The notes: generated by a model not told the origin, from the letters alone. Counted from the stretch's first letter, positions 1-6,530 are shown. The stretch is DNA of 10,275 nucleotides from Lactifluus volemus (GCA_022376515.1 WTXI01000627.1:1-10275), one strand, 5' to 3'. A program made the numbers and translations.

Positions 1-563
1 GGCGGTCTGGACAGCGCGTCAGCCTTGTTCAGCTTGCCTGGGCGGTGCACCAGTTTGTAATTGTAGTCCGCAAGGTCACTGAGGTACCTTGCTACGCGTC
101 GGTTGATTCTTTGGGGTTGCCGGTAATATCGAAGATTATTATGATCGGTGTGCACAATGGCAGTGAAGGGAGAGGAGAGGAACAAGTGTCTCCATCGTCG
201 CAAACCCCGAATCACCGCCAAGAGCTCTCTATCATGGACGTCATACCCTCTCTCAGCTTCGTTCAATGTCTGGGAGTGGTAGCCCACTGGACAGAGCCTC
301 TGTTTGTCATTTCGTTGGTAGAGGATGGCCCCAGTGGCATACTGGGATGCGTCCACCTCCATCTCGAAGGGGCGGTCATAATCAGGTCTCTGGAGGACAG
401 GGTCGGACTCTATGATCTGGAGGAGTGCATCCAAGGCTTTGGTGCACTCATCCATCCACTTGAATGGTCGTCCCTTCTTCAGTAAGGCAGTGAGTGGCGC
501 CGCGAGGTGTGCAAAGTGGGGAATGAATGGTCTCTGATACCCCAACACACCAAGCGTGCTCCG
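1..563 (-). pseudogene. pol: pol, 3' segment: end of RT and RNase H domain, cut by window edge
   Basis: From 563 down to base 1 the minus strand is open in a third frame, without a stop, and continues the reverse transcriptase protein. It starts with the RT connection region (RSTLGVLGYQRPFIPHF) and passes through KKGRPFKWMDEC into an RNase H fold. The RNase H landmarks are MEVDASQYATGAILYQ (first catalytic Asp), DRELLAVIRGLRRWRHLF (Glu), and HTDHNNLRYY (Asp), then RRVARYLSDLADYNY and RPGKLNKADALSRP, the usual RT/RNase H to integrase linker of Ty3 elements. RNase H would remove the genomic RNA during reverse transcription. It is one frame away from the upstream RT segment because of a one-base deletion near 566. 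Integrase should follow beyond base 1. Confidence 0.9.
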
Positions 564-1620
564 GACTCCTTTACTGAAGACAAGGTTCGAGGCCATTGAG
601 ATAGTCCTTTCCTCTTCGTGGGATCGATGCGGATGGTCCCGTGTTCCACACGGATGCCAAGGTAGTCAATGCTAGTCTGCTCAAACTTGCACTTCGACAG
701 TTTGAGGAAGAAGGATTCTTGGCGGAACATCTCGAGGATTTCTCGGACTATCCTCCTATGTTCCTCCACGTCTCCTCCTGTGGCCACCAAGACATCGTCC
801 ATGTACACAAACACCTTCCCTGGGTAGCGGTTCATGATCTTAGCAAAGACCCGATCCATGCAACGCTGAAAGGTGGCTGGAGAGTTCTGGAGGCCGAAGA
901 GCATCACCTTTGGTTGGTACAGGCCAAAGGGAGTCTTAAACGCAGCCTTCCATCGATCCTCAGGGCGAATCTGGATGTTATGATAGCCCCAACGAATGTC
1001 CAGTGCCGTGAAGAGGGTGCGTCCGTGCAACGCTTCCAGAATTTGCTCAATGCGAGGGATGGGGTACACATCTCGAATCGTCCAACTGTTCACTTCCCTA
1101 TAGTCCTGGATGGGTCGGAGACTCCCATCTCTTTTCTTTATAAAGAACCAAGGGGTCGACCAAGGAGAGTTGGACTTTTCGATGAATCCCCACTGCTCAT
1201 TCTCTTTCAAGAACTTCTGGGTCGCTTCCTTCTCCTCCCTCGTGAGGGCATAGACTTTACAATTGATGGAAGCTGGGGCGTCCTCCTTCAAGACAATGGC
1301 GTGATCCTCTGGTCGTGAAGGTGGGAAACGATGGGATTTTTCTTCGTCAAAGACGTCCGCATAGTCTCGGTATTGGGGTGGTAGCACCTCGTGCTTTTCC
1401 CCACTGGCTACCTGCTCTTGGTGCGCCTTTATGGCCCATTCCTGGGCCACATTGGTGCGATCAATGCATGCTGGTTCCTTCTCCCTGTCCTTGTATATCT
1501 GACGAGGGCGCTGGAACTTCCTCCACTTGGTTTCGATCCGTACTCCTCCATTCTGTACTTCTCCCTTGGTCCAATCGATGCGAGGATTGAACTCTGAGAG
1601 CCAGGGGTGCCCCAAGAGAC
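564..1620 (-). pseudogene. pol: pol, middle segment: reverse transcriptase
   Basis: This segment is the reverse transcriptase core. It opens with LLGHPWLSEFNPRIDWTKG just after the protease. It continues through DYADVFDEEKSHRFPPSRP, FIKKRDGSLRPIQDYREVN, and FTALDIRWGYHNIQIRPEDR with the first catalytic Asp. Next come KTPFGLYQPKVMLFGLQNSP and the catalytic YMDD box encoded at 794-805, then KLSKCKFEQTSIDYLG and EHGTIRIDPTKRKGLSQWPR. All residues needed for polymerase activity that I can recognise are present. The frame is joined to the protease by a one-base loss near 1617-1621. It loses register again after SSVKE near 565-567; past that point the open frame (to 479) reads unrelated sequence and stops. 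Both lesions are single-base deletions outside long homopolymers, so decay is more likely than a programmed frameshift. Confidence 0.92.
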
Positions 1621-1923
1621 ACGATCTTTGCCAAGATTGGTGACATAGAACCGCTGGAGAGTGTCTTTGTCCCCCACGACACAGCGAAGAACACAATACT
1701 CCGTAAGTGTCCCAGCCTGGTTCTGGGTTCCATCCACATTGTAGACGTAGCGGGGGTGAGGGAGTCTATGAGTGCTGAGTCCCCATCGGCGGACTGTGCG
1801 CTGATCAAGGAAGTTTTCCGTGGCTCCACTGTCGACTAAGGCGACATCTGCGACCGTTTTGTGGACATTTGAAAACGAAATGGGCAAATTCAAAGCATTG
1901 GCATTGGCATAGCTAATGTACAT
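1621..1923 (-). pseudogene. pol: pol, 5' segment: retroviral-type aspartic protease
   Basis: The pol frame opens with an ATG at 1921-1923 that overlaps the end of gag by 11 bases in another frame. The peptide begins MYISYANANALNLPISFSNV and contains the aspartic protease active-site motif LVDSGATENFLD, with the DSG codons at 1825-1833. It then runs through RRWGLSTHRLPHPRYVYNVDG to FYVTNLGKDRV. The enzyme would act as a dimer to cut Gag and Pol inside the virus-like particle. Immediately after DRV the frame is lost by one base: the expected next segment (LLGHPWLSEF) is in the next frame from about 1620. This frame itself stays open to 1429 but encodes nothing recognisable past 1620. Confidence 0.88.
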
Positions 1924-3907
1924 TCGTTTCAGTCCTAAGGCTCGTACCCAGGTCGCGCGGCACGAGCTCTTCAAAATCCTGGGGCGCAGAGTCAGTGGAG
2001 TCAACCATATCCTTGATAAAGCGTTCCTTGTCGTCGTCAGACAACCTCATAAGCCCGTTCATAAGCTGGTCGCGGGTGATTTCTTTCTTCTCTTCTTCGA
2101 CAGCCCGCACTGCGGCGGGGCGCTGTGCAGGCTTGCTGTCCTTGTACTGGTTCTTTTTCTTCTCAGGGCATGAGTTACTCATGTGGCCCTGCCGGCGGCA
2201 GATGAAACAGCATCCTTCTGCCCGTAGCTTCTTCTTTTCTTCAGGGGTAGGCCCTCCTGTACGGATGGCATCAACGTCCATGGCGTCTGAGGGCCGTGGC
2301 TTCGCTTGTCTGCCCTGCTGGTACCTTCCCAAGGCCGCAGCAAGGCGTTGGCGGAAGTTCTGGCCTGGCCTGTCTCCAGAGGTGGCTCTGGCTTCGATCC
2401 ACCTTTCTTGGCGCCTCAGGGCCGCTGCCTGCCATCCCGCCAGAGTATCGGGCAAGGTGTGTTCAAAATCAATGATCTTCTCGCGGAGGGCTCGCTTTAG
2501 TCCATCCTTGAACCGAAGGAGGGTTCCTTGCTCATTTGGACCCCACTTGGCAAGAGCGATTAGTGTGTTGAAGTCATTGATGTACGTTTTGAGGTCCTCC
2601 CCCTGCATTTCTAGGGTGAGCAGGCGCCCCAACGCCTCCTCTCTGGCCACAGTGTTCTCAAACTGCGCCCTGAATGCGTTGTCAAAGTTCGTCCAAACCA
2701 TTTCATCGTTTGGATCAGTGGCTAGGAGGTGGTGTGGATGCTGTCGCCACATCGCCACTCCATTCATGAGAGGCTGGATAATTCCATCGACCCATTGGTC
2801 GACTGCCTTGCCTCGGATCCTTCCTATACAGGTGAGGACCCGCAAGTAAGGGTTGCTTATGGAGGGGTGGTCCCAGTTCATCTCCCAAAAGACTGAGAAA
2901 GCGCGACGGAAGCATGCGAGGTCGTCACGATCCCCATTGAAATTTTCAGGGATCGTGCCAAAGAGGGCTGAAGACTGGTGTGGTTGACCAGCCGCTGCCT
3001 GTCCTCCCGGAGGGGGAGCTCCTCCTCCTCCTCCGCCTCCACCTCCGCCTCCACCGCCACCTCCACTTCCTCCCGGCTGTACCCCAGCCGGAGGTCCTCC
3101 TCCAGGTTGCCCAGAGGAGCTGAATCCTGTGATGCCAGCTAGTGCTGTTGGTGCGGTAATGGCAGTGCTAACCGCAGCTGACCTGATGAACGCACTACCA
3201 CTGGGCACACTAGGATGAGGTTGTGGAGAGGGGGAGAGAGCGGCTGGAAACATGGTGGGATCCACCAACATTCCACTGGTTGGGTCTGTCACCATTGACA
3301 CACTGACGTCGGAGTATGGTGAGTCCATTTGTTTTTGTACTGGGGGCACTTGCAACGTCGAGGTTGGTTCAAGCTGCTGATGAATCCCTGGGGGAACACT
3401 GGTTAAAGGGGGTTGTGCGGCTTGATAGACCGGTTCAAATAACTGTCCACTAGGTGAAAGTGCTTCGGGTCGTTCTGGGGTGCTTCCAGATCCTGAGCCT
3501 GCCGGTGTCAAGGACAGCGCGTGTACTGGATAGTCTGGGTGCTGTGGATCACTTGGTCTCCACCAGCCAAGTTCAAATCGTGCGATGTCGTCGTCTGTGA
3601 TGTATCTCCCTATCTCCGTCGTGTAAGTCTGTGGTTTATCGAACCACTCGACGTGATACCACTTCTGGTTGATAAACTCGATGGGTCCATGTGGATCTCC
3701 TTTGTCAAAAGCCCAATAGGCACTTTGCTTGGGGTTTTCTTGACGTTCTATCCAAAAGGCGTGCCCAACTACGTGGTCTGGGAGGTCTGGTGCGTCTCTG
3801 GTCTCGACTCTGGTGAGCTTCCCCTTTTCTGAGGTCCAACCAACAGTTATGGAAGCCGTTTTGTCAATCAATCGCCCACTCTTCGCAAGAGGAGCGGTCT
3901 CAGTAGC
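1913..3907 (-). CDS. gag: Gag (capsid and nucleocapsid) polyprotein, start codon lost
   Basis: A long open frame runs from a stop at 3908-3910 to a TAG at 1913-1915. It has an N-terminal region of about 130 residues (VGWTSEKGKLTRVETRDAPD, later KWYHVEWFDKPQTY). A Ser/Pro/Gly-rich linker follows, with a run of about 16 glycines (near 3020-3066) coded by a GGN triplet repeat. Next is a retrotransposon Gag capsid domain, starting near 2965 (FGTIPENFNGDRDDLACFRR) and ending near 2390. A CCHC zinc knuckle, C-x2-C-x4-H-x4-C (CFICRRQGHMSNSC), lies near 2165-2213. No ATG occurs in the conserved N-terminal part: the first in-frame methionine is far inside, at the QKQMDSP stretch. Upstream, the protein-like reading continues past the TTG at 3871 (TETAPLAKSGRLIDKT) to a TAG. 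That TAG sits in the bases ATAG, where one extra base would explain a destroyed ATG. The frame is otherwise intact. Confidence 0.9.
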   Translation of the reverse strand, partial: ATETAPLAKSGRLIDKTASITVGWTSEKGKLTRVETRDAPDLPDHVVGHAFWIERQENPKQSAYWAFDKGDPHGPIEFINQKWYHVEWFDKPQTYTTEIGRYITDDDIARFELGWWRPSDPQHPDYPVHALSLTPAGSGSGSTPERPEALSPSGQLFEPVYQAAQPPLTSVPPGIHQQLEPTSTLQVPPVQKQMDSPYSDVSVSMVTDPTSGMLVDPTMFPAALSPSPQPHPSVPSGSAFIRSAAVSTAITAPTALAGITGFSSSGQPGGGPPAGVQPGGSGGGGGGGGGGGGGGGAPPPGGQAAAGQPHQSSALFGTIPENFNGDRDDLACFRRAFSVFWEMNWDHPSISNPYLRVLTCIGRIRGKAVDQWVDGIIQPLMNGVAMWRQHPHHLLATDPNDEMVWTNFDNAFRAQFENTVAREEALGRLLTLEMQGEDLKTYINDFNTLIALAKWGPNEQGTLLRFKDGLKRALREKIIDFEHTLPDTLAGWQAAALRRQERWIEARATSGDRPGQNFRQRLAAALGRYQQGRQAKPRPSDAMDVDAIRTGGPTPEEKKKLRAEGCCFICRRQGHMSNSCPEKKKNQYKDSKPAQRPAAVRAVEEEKKEITRDQLMNGLMRLSDDDKERFIKDMVDSTDSAPQDFEELVPRDLGTSLRTETNVH

Positions 3908-3910
3908 CTA

Positions 3911-4047
3911 TAAGTTGTTCACTCTAGCAAGAGGAACGAAAAATTTCTGTGCACTCTGGCACACACTTTCTCGGCCTGAAAAGAAAGTGGGCAACGGTCT
4001 GGTTCATTCGGGGTACACTTCTTGTGACAAAGAAGTGGAGGGGTAGG
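3911..4047 (-). other. Ty3 leader between primer-binding site and gag
   Basis: This stretch would be the untranslated leader downstream of the primer-binding site. No reading frame in it looks like protein. It contains a pyrimidine tract followed by CAG that resembles a 3' splice site on the minus strand, but I see no convincing partner donor. I recognise no packaging signal. Confidence 0.5.
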
Positions 4048-4058
4048 AGCTTCAGCTT
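4048..4058 (-). other. Primer-binding site, complementary to the element's own mRNA 5' end
   Basis: On the minus strand the 11 bases AAGCTGAAGCT lie one base after the LTR end (…GTGACA). They are not the usual TGG-type tRNA primer site. They are exactly complementary to 11 bases inside the LTR at 4632-4642, which begin about 33 bases downstream of the TATA box, where transcription should start. Tf1 of fission yeast and the sushi group use precisely this arrangement: the first 11 bases of the mRNA fold back as the primer. The match stops at 11 on both sides. Confidence 0.75.
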
Positions 4059-4424
4059 ATGTCACGGTTCGCAGGGACCGTGGCTCGAAGTGAGCGTCGT
4101 TCTGGTTGGCTATTTGCTGTGGCGAGTCGGACAAGACTAGCAACACCAAATAGTCGATTCTAGCACGCGCAGGCAAGGTCCTGTGTGGAGTAGACTTGAC
4201 TGTGCGAACTCTGGGTGTCTGTATCGCGCGAAACGGGCTAGCGGACCGGCGCACGCGATGGTCGGAGTTACCGTTCCCAAAAGGGATAGACGGTGGCAGA
4301 TGGGTTAATGACGATGTGTAGGTTCAACCGCAACACGGGCGCGAGTGTAATTGGAATGCAAGAGATACTCGCCTTCCAAGGACACTCGTGAGAGGTTGAA
4401 CTAAGGTTCGAGGGCGGACGCGGG

Positions 4425-4552
4425 GTGAGAAGTGGGGACTACTTCTCACAGCGCGTTCGTGTTAGGGTTCAGGCGTCTGGGGACTTGTTGCACGGAAATG
4501 GAACAAGTTCACAGATGTCTGATCGTGGCGCGAAGTACCTAGATCAAGGTAC
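4425..4552 (-). repeat. Cluster of three inverted repeats in R-U5 of the Ty3 LTR
   Basis: Three perfect stem-loops can be drawn in the transcribed part of the LTR. GTGAGAAGT/ACTTCTCAC has a 9-bp stem with a 7-base loop at 4425-4449. ACTTGTT/AACAAGT has a 7-bp stem at 4483-4508. GTACCT/AGGTAC has a 6-bp stem at 4535-4552. Folding of the leader matters for self-priming in Tf1; a role here is only inferred. Confidence 0.5.
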
Positions 4553-4631
4553 GGAGAGGGGATTCACAAGAAGAGAGGAGGAAGATGCGATGCGAGTGTG
4601 AGCAGGAAGCAATGAACTGCGATTCTAGACG

Positions 4632-4642
4632 AAGCTGAAGCT
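4632..4642 (-). other. Predicted mRNA 5' end and self-primer sequence
   Basis: The minus strand reads AGCTTCAGCTT from 4642 downwards, preceded by C, giving a CA initiator at 4643-4642. The position is about 33 bases downstream of the TATA box. The 11 bases pair perfectly with the primer-binding site at 4048-4058, so the start site and the primer would coincide at the same base. Confidence 0.65.
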
Positions 4643-4667
4643 GGGGCTTTAGCTCGTCTACAGAGCC

Positions 4668-4677
4668 CTATTTATGC
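4668..4677 (-). promoter_or_regulatory. TATA box of the Ty3 LTR promoter
   Basis: The minus strand reads GCATAAATAG here. It lies downstream of the TGASTCA cluster (nearest box about 74 bases away) and about 33 bases upstream of the predicted start at 4642, which is the normal spacing for an RNA polymerase II core promoter. Confidence 0.7.
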
Positions 4678-4750
4678 GTACAGAGGGCCAGCCAACTATC
4701 CTACAAAGGTCACAGTACAGTAGTGAAGTCAGAACTATTGACTAAGGACC

Positions 4751-4849
4751 TGAGTCAGTTCTGATGACTCAAGAACTGACTCAGTGCGTCTGACTCAAGA
4801 TCTGAGTCAAGAACGCTGACTCAAGATTTGAGTCATGATCCCTGAGTCA
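4751..4849 (-). promoter_or_regulatory. Eight TGASTCA (Gcn4/AP-1 type) boxes in U3
   Basis: Exact TGAGTCA or TGACTCA heptamers start at 4751, 4765, 4777, 4791, 4803, 4817, 4829 and 4843. The start-to-start distances alternate 14, 12, 14, 12, 14, 12, 14, so the block is close to four copies of a 26-bp unit with two boxes each. TGASTCA is the classical site of Gcn4/Cpc1 and AP-1 bZIP activators. The block lies upstream of the TATA box on the minus strand, as an LTR enhancer should. Binding is inferred. Confidence 0.75.
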
Positions 4850-4997
4850 AATACATGTCTAAAACGGCGACACACAGCCCCTAGAAGCAGAACAGAGGGG
4901 GCTGGCCAAAGAAAGGGATCCTAGGTCACAACACAAGTCGAAAATCAGACGGAAAACAGTAAGGAATGGGCCGGGCGGCCCGCATAACCGTAACAGT

Positions 4998-5267
4998 CAT
5001 CTTGTTTTTGATGCTGTTGAATGCGGAATCGGGGATTGACGACGTGATTACGTTTATCAGCGCGGCTTCGTCGTCTTCCCATCGCTCGTCGGGTGTGGCA
5101 CCGTTTATGGTGCCACCAACGATGTAGCGTTGCATCGGCTTCGTATTGGTCAAGTGGTCCTTCCACTTATGGGACTTGATTACGAGCATCATTCGGTCGC
5201 GGTAATTTTCCCAGTTTGTGCCATCAGCTGCCAGCTGGACTATTTTGGTACTCTGACCTTCAACCAT
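4998..5267 (-). pseudogene. gag: Copia-type Gag, N-terminal 90 codons
   Basis: An ATG at 5265-5267 in a good context (AAAATGG) starts MVEGQSTKIVQLAADGTNWE, followed by YRDRMMLVIKSHKWKDHL and DDEAALINVITSSIPDSAFN. Combined with the copia-type LTR upstream, this fits the N-terminal Gag domain of basidiomycete Ty1/copia elements (the UBN2/gag-polypeptide type), where a sentence-like LxGxNWxxYxxRM segment opens the protein. The homologous part ends at KNKM, exactly where the Ty3 LTR begins. The frame runs on into the LTR and stops at 4926-4928, so those 23 extra residues are not native. Confidence 0.8.
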
Positions 5268-5353
5268 TTTACAGGATGTTGGTTTAGATGGAGAGGGGAG
5301 GTGTAAGTGTTTTTAAGCTCTGGATGTTCTTGTACTGATTTAAGATGCAACAG

Positions 5354-5367
5354 CAGGGCCCATAACC
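5354..5367 (-). other. Copia primer-binding site matching initiator tRNA-Met anticodon arm
   Basis: The minus strand reads GGTTATGGGCCCTG three bases after the LTR end. Its complement, CAGGGCCCATAACC, is the anticodon stem-loop of eukaryotic initiator tRNA-Met (CAT is the anticodon). Drosophila copia uses the same internal segment, primed by a tRNA cleaved in the anticodon region rather than by the tRNA 3' end. Confidence 0.75.
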
Positions 5368-5463
5368 TAGTGTGCAAAAAATCGGGAGGAACGAGCGGTG
5401 GCAGCAGTGGCAAAGAATAAAGTGAGGGAGCAGGCAAGCGTACGCACGGAACGGGAACAATAG

Positions 5464-5488
5464 GACGAGACTCTTTCGGAGTCTCGTC
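5464..5488. repeat. Perfect 10-bp hairpin at the copia LTR start-site region
   Basis: GACGAGACTC (5464-5473) and GAGTCTCGTC (5479-5488) are perfect inverted repeats around a five-base loop. On the minus strand the hairpin lies just downstream of the TATA box, so it would sit at or near the 5' end of the transcript (R region). Confidence 0.7.
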
Positions 5489-5493
5489 TGGTT

Positions 5494-5503
5494 ACTATAT
5501 ATT
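5494..5503 (-). promoter_or_regulatory. TATA box of the copia LTR
   Basis: The minus strand reads AATATATAGT. It lies about 215 bases inside the LTR and about 230 bases upstream of the gag ATG. Transcription would be expected to start near 5470. Confidence 0.55.
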
Positions 5504-5729
5504 GTTCTGTAGACTAGTGAAATTGCTAATTGAAGAAGGGGGACTAGTAGTTTAAGGGAATGGTCTCGATCTTGGCCTTGAGAGCGGCCACTCGTAGTGA
5601 ACATGGGTGCAGGACTAAGTCCTCGGCGCGGGGAATATACTAACTAAATAAAAGGGGTGTCGAGGATAGAAAAGGAATGGTATAGTAGGTAAACGGCTGT
5701 GGGCGATCGCCCCCAACAGGGAGCGGTCA

Positions 5730-6530
5730 TTATCCACACCGGCGGGTCCTCAGGGTGCCTAGGACGTTGGCTGTCCCGTCCTTGGTACCCCCTAACGCTG
5801 GGCGCCGTTCTCGGCCGCCAGCCTTTTTCCCGCGTCCTCGTGATTCCTCGTCAACCGCGTCAGGCGTGGGAGAGACGACCATCAGCGCCGCTTGGTCGTA
5901 CGATACTTGTGGGAGGAAGCGGACCGCGACGTACTCGTGCTTTTAGTAAGTCCCGTAGATAATACCTGAAGAGTTCCCCGATATTACGCCACTTTGATAC
6001 ATTGTCCTCAGAGTGAGGAGTAGATAGACGTGATGAACGACGCGCGGGCTTCGGTATGCAAGGTGAGTGCCTTGAGGGCGGTCTCTAAGTAACACTTTAC
6101 CTGTCGGGAGAAGGATCGAATGTCTCCGCGTAGCCTACGGGAAGTGGAGGCACGAGAGGCATCAGAAGTTATGACGTGAGGATTCACGCTAAGAAGGAAC
6201 ATTCAGTCACGGCCAGACGAGCGAGCTAGGTTCGAAATTGAACTCACACTGCTTTCCAGTATAGGTAGGATACTTCCATTCGAGTTGTCTTATCGACGAG
6301 TACGCCATCAGGTTCTGCTGTGACGGTCCACGTGAGGGATTCACGTTCGTCTGGTGTATTAGTAAAAGCCTGTGGTTGGGGGTATACCGCTGAGAAAGTC
6401 CATAAAGACGCGAGGGACAGCTCAGCTGTACGGTGACATGGGAAAGGCTGGAAGGTGGGTAGAAATGAATGACAGGTTTTCGAGCCAACGGCAGATTCGC
6501 GGGTTTTCTGAACATTCGCTTAGGCATCTC
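5730..6530 (-). pseudogene. Decayed multi-exon gene, conserved basidiomycete family of unknown function
   Basis: Protein-like segments follow each other on the minus strand. They are ARKPVIHFYPPSSLSHVTVQ (about 6490-6425), ASLWTFSAVYPQPQAFTN to EVSYLYWKA (6420-6248), VNPHVITSDASRAS (from 6188), YLETALKALTLHTEARASF (to about 6030), YYLRDLLK (from 5965), and EYVAVRFLPQVSYDQAALM with SPTPDAV, ending at a TAA at 5730-5732. Two introns fit: 6189-6247 (GTGAGT…TTAG, 59 bases) and 5966-6029 (GTCTAT…TTCAG, 64 bases; weak donor). From memory, the order KPVI…YPP, W-F-SAVYP, SYLYW, ALTLHTEARxSFIT, RFLPQ, PxPD resembles a family common in mushroom genomes; I know no function for it. Frame breaks occur near 6420 (after VQLS) and 5940 (one extra A in the run before GCACGAG). 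Confidence 0.55.

Larger units (their letters stand above)
1..4995 (-). mobile_element. Ty3/gypsy LTR retrotransposon, 5' portion (Tf1/sushi-like self-priming)
   Basis: Reading from 4995 downwards there is an LTR, a primer-binding site, a leader, gag with a CCHC knuckle, an aspartic protease, reverse transcriptase and RNase H. Protease-RT-RNase H followed by the window edge fits Ty3/gypsy (Metaviridae) order, in which integrase follows RNase H. The LTR right end abuts a copia gag reading frame, so the element is nested. The copy carries three lesions: loss of the gag start codon near 3908-3912 and single-base deletions in pol near 1620 and 566. Integrase, any chromodomain, the polypurine tract and the 3' LTR are not in the window. 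Family assignment is firm; the self-priming subgroup is inferred from the 11-base match described at 4048-4058. Confidence 0.93.
4060..4995 (-). repeat. 5' LTR of the Ty3/gypsy element
   Basis: The ends are imperfect inverted repeats: the left end on the plus strand reads TGTCACGGTTCGCAGGG and the right end on the minus strand reads TGTTACGGTTATGCGGG, both with the canonical TGT…ACA form. The right end coincides with the point where the copia gag frame is broken, and the left end sits one base from the primer-binding site. The resulting length is 936 bp. U3 is about 350 bp (4643-4995), with a cluster of TGASTCA boxes and a TATA box; R plus U5 is about 583 bp and contains several inverted repeats. 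The second LTR needed to confirm the boundaries lies outside the window. Confidence 0.85.
4996..5718 (-). mobile_element. Ty1/copia LTR retrotransposon, 5' fragment interrupted by the Ty3 element
   Basis: In minus-strand order this contains an LTR (5718-5371), a half-tRNA primer-binding site (5367-5354), a short leader and the start of gag (5267). The gag frame is broken at 4996-5000 by the Ty3 LTR. Bases 4996-5000 (GTCAT on the plus strand) should be the five-base target duplication of the Ty3 insertion. The rest of the copia element should resume beyond the left window edge, after the Ty3 3' LTR. Confidence 0.8.
5371..5718 (-). repeat. 5' LTR of the copia element
   Basis: The minus strand starts TGTTGGGGGCGATCGCCC at 5718 and ends …TTGCACA at 5371, three bases from the primer-binding site. 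TGTTGG is a common copia LTR start. The length of about 348 bp is typical. The outer end is less certain than the inner end: TGTGG at 5738 is an alternative. GGGAG (5719-5723) would be the flanking target duplication, but its partner is not in the window. Confidence 0.65.

Noticed and set aside
45..1318. Plus-strand reading frames opposite pol
   Set aside because: They are shadows of the RT and RNase H coding sequence, which shows clear catalytic motifs on the minus strand.
1610..1623. Programmed ribosomal frameshift between protease and RT
   Set aside because: No slippery heptamer of the usual kind is present, and a second one-base loss of the same type occurs in RT, so decay is simpler.
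1995..2849. 284-codon plus-strand frame opposite gag
   Set aside because: It is antisense to the capsid and zinc-knuckle region and has no recognisable domain.
3969..3985. Possible 3' splice site in the Ty3 leader (pyrimidine tract and CAG on the minus strand)
   Set aside because: No convincing donor or reading frame upstream that would need it; retrotransposon leaders often contain such tracts.
4857..4876. Alternative Ty3 LTR end at TGTGTGTCGCC (4876 on the minus strand)
   Set aside because: It leaves about 120 bases unexplained, while the end at 4995 gives inverted termini and coincides with the break in copia gag.
4926..4997. C-terminal 23 residues of the copia gag reading frame
   Set aside because: They are translated from the Ty3 LTR and are not part of the native protein.
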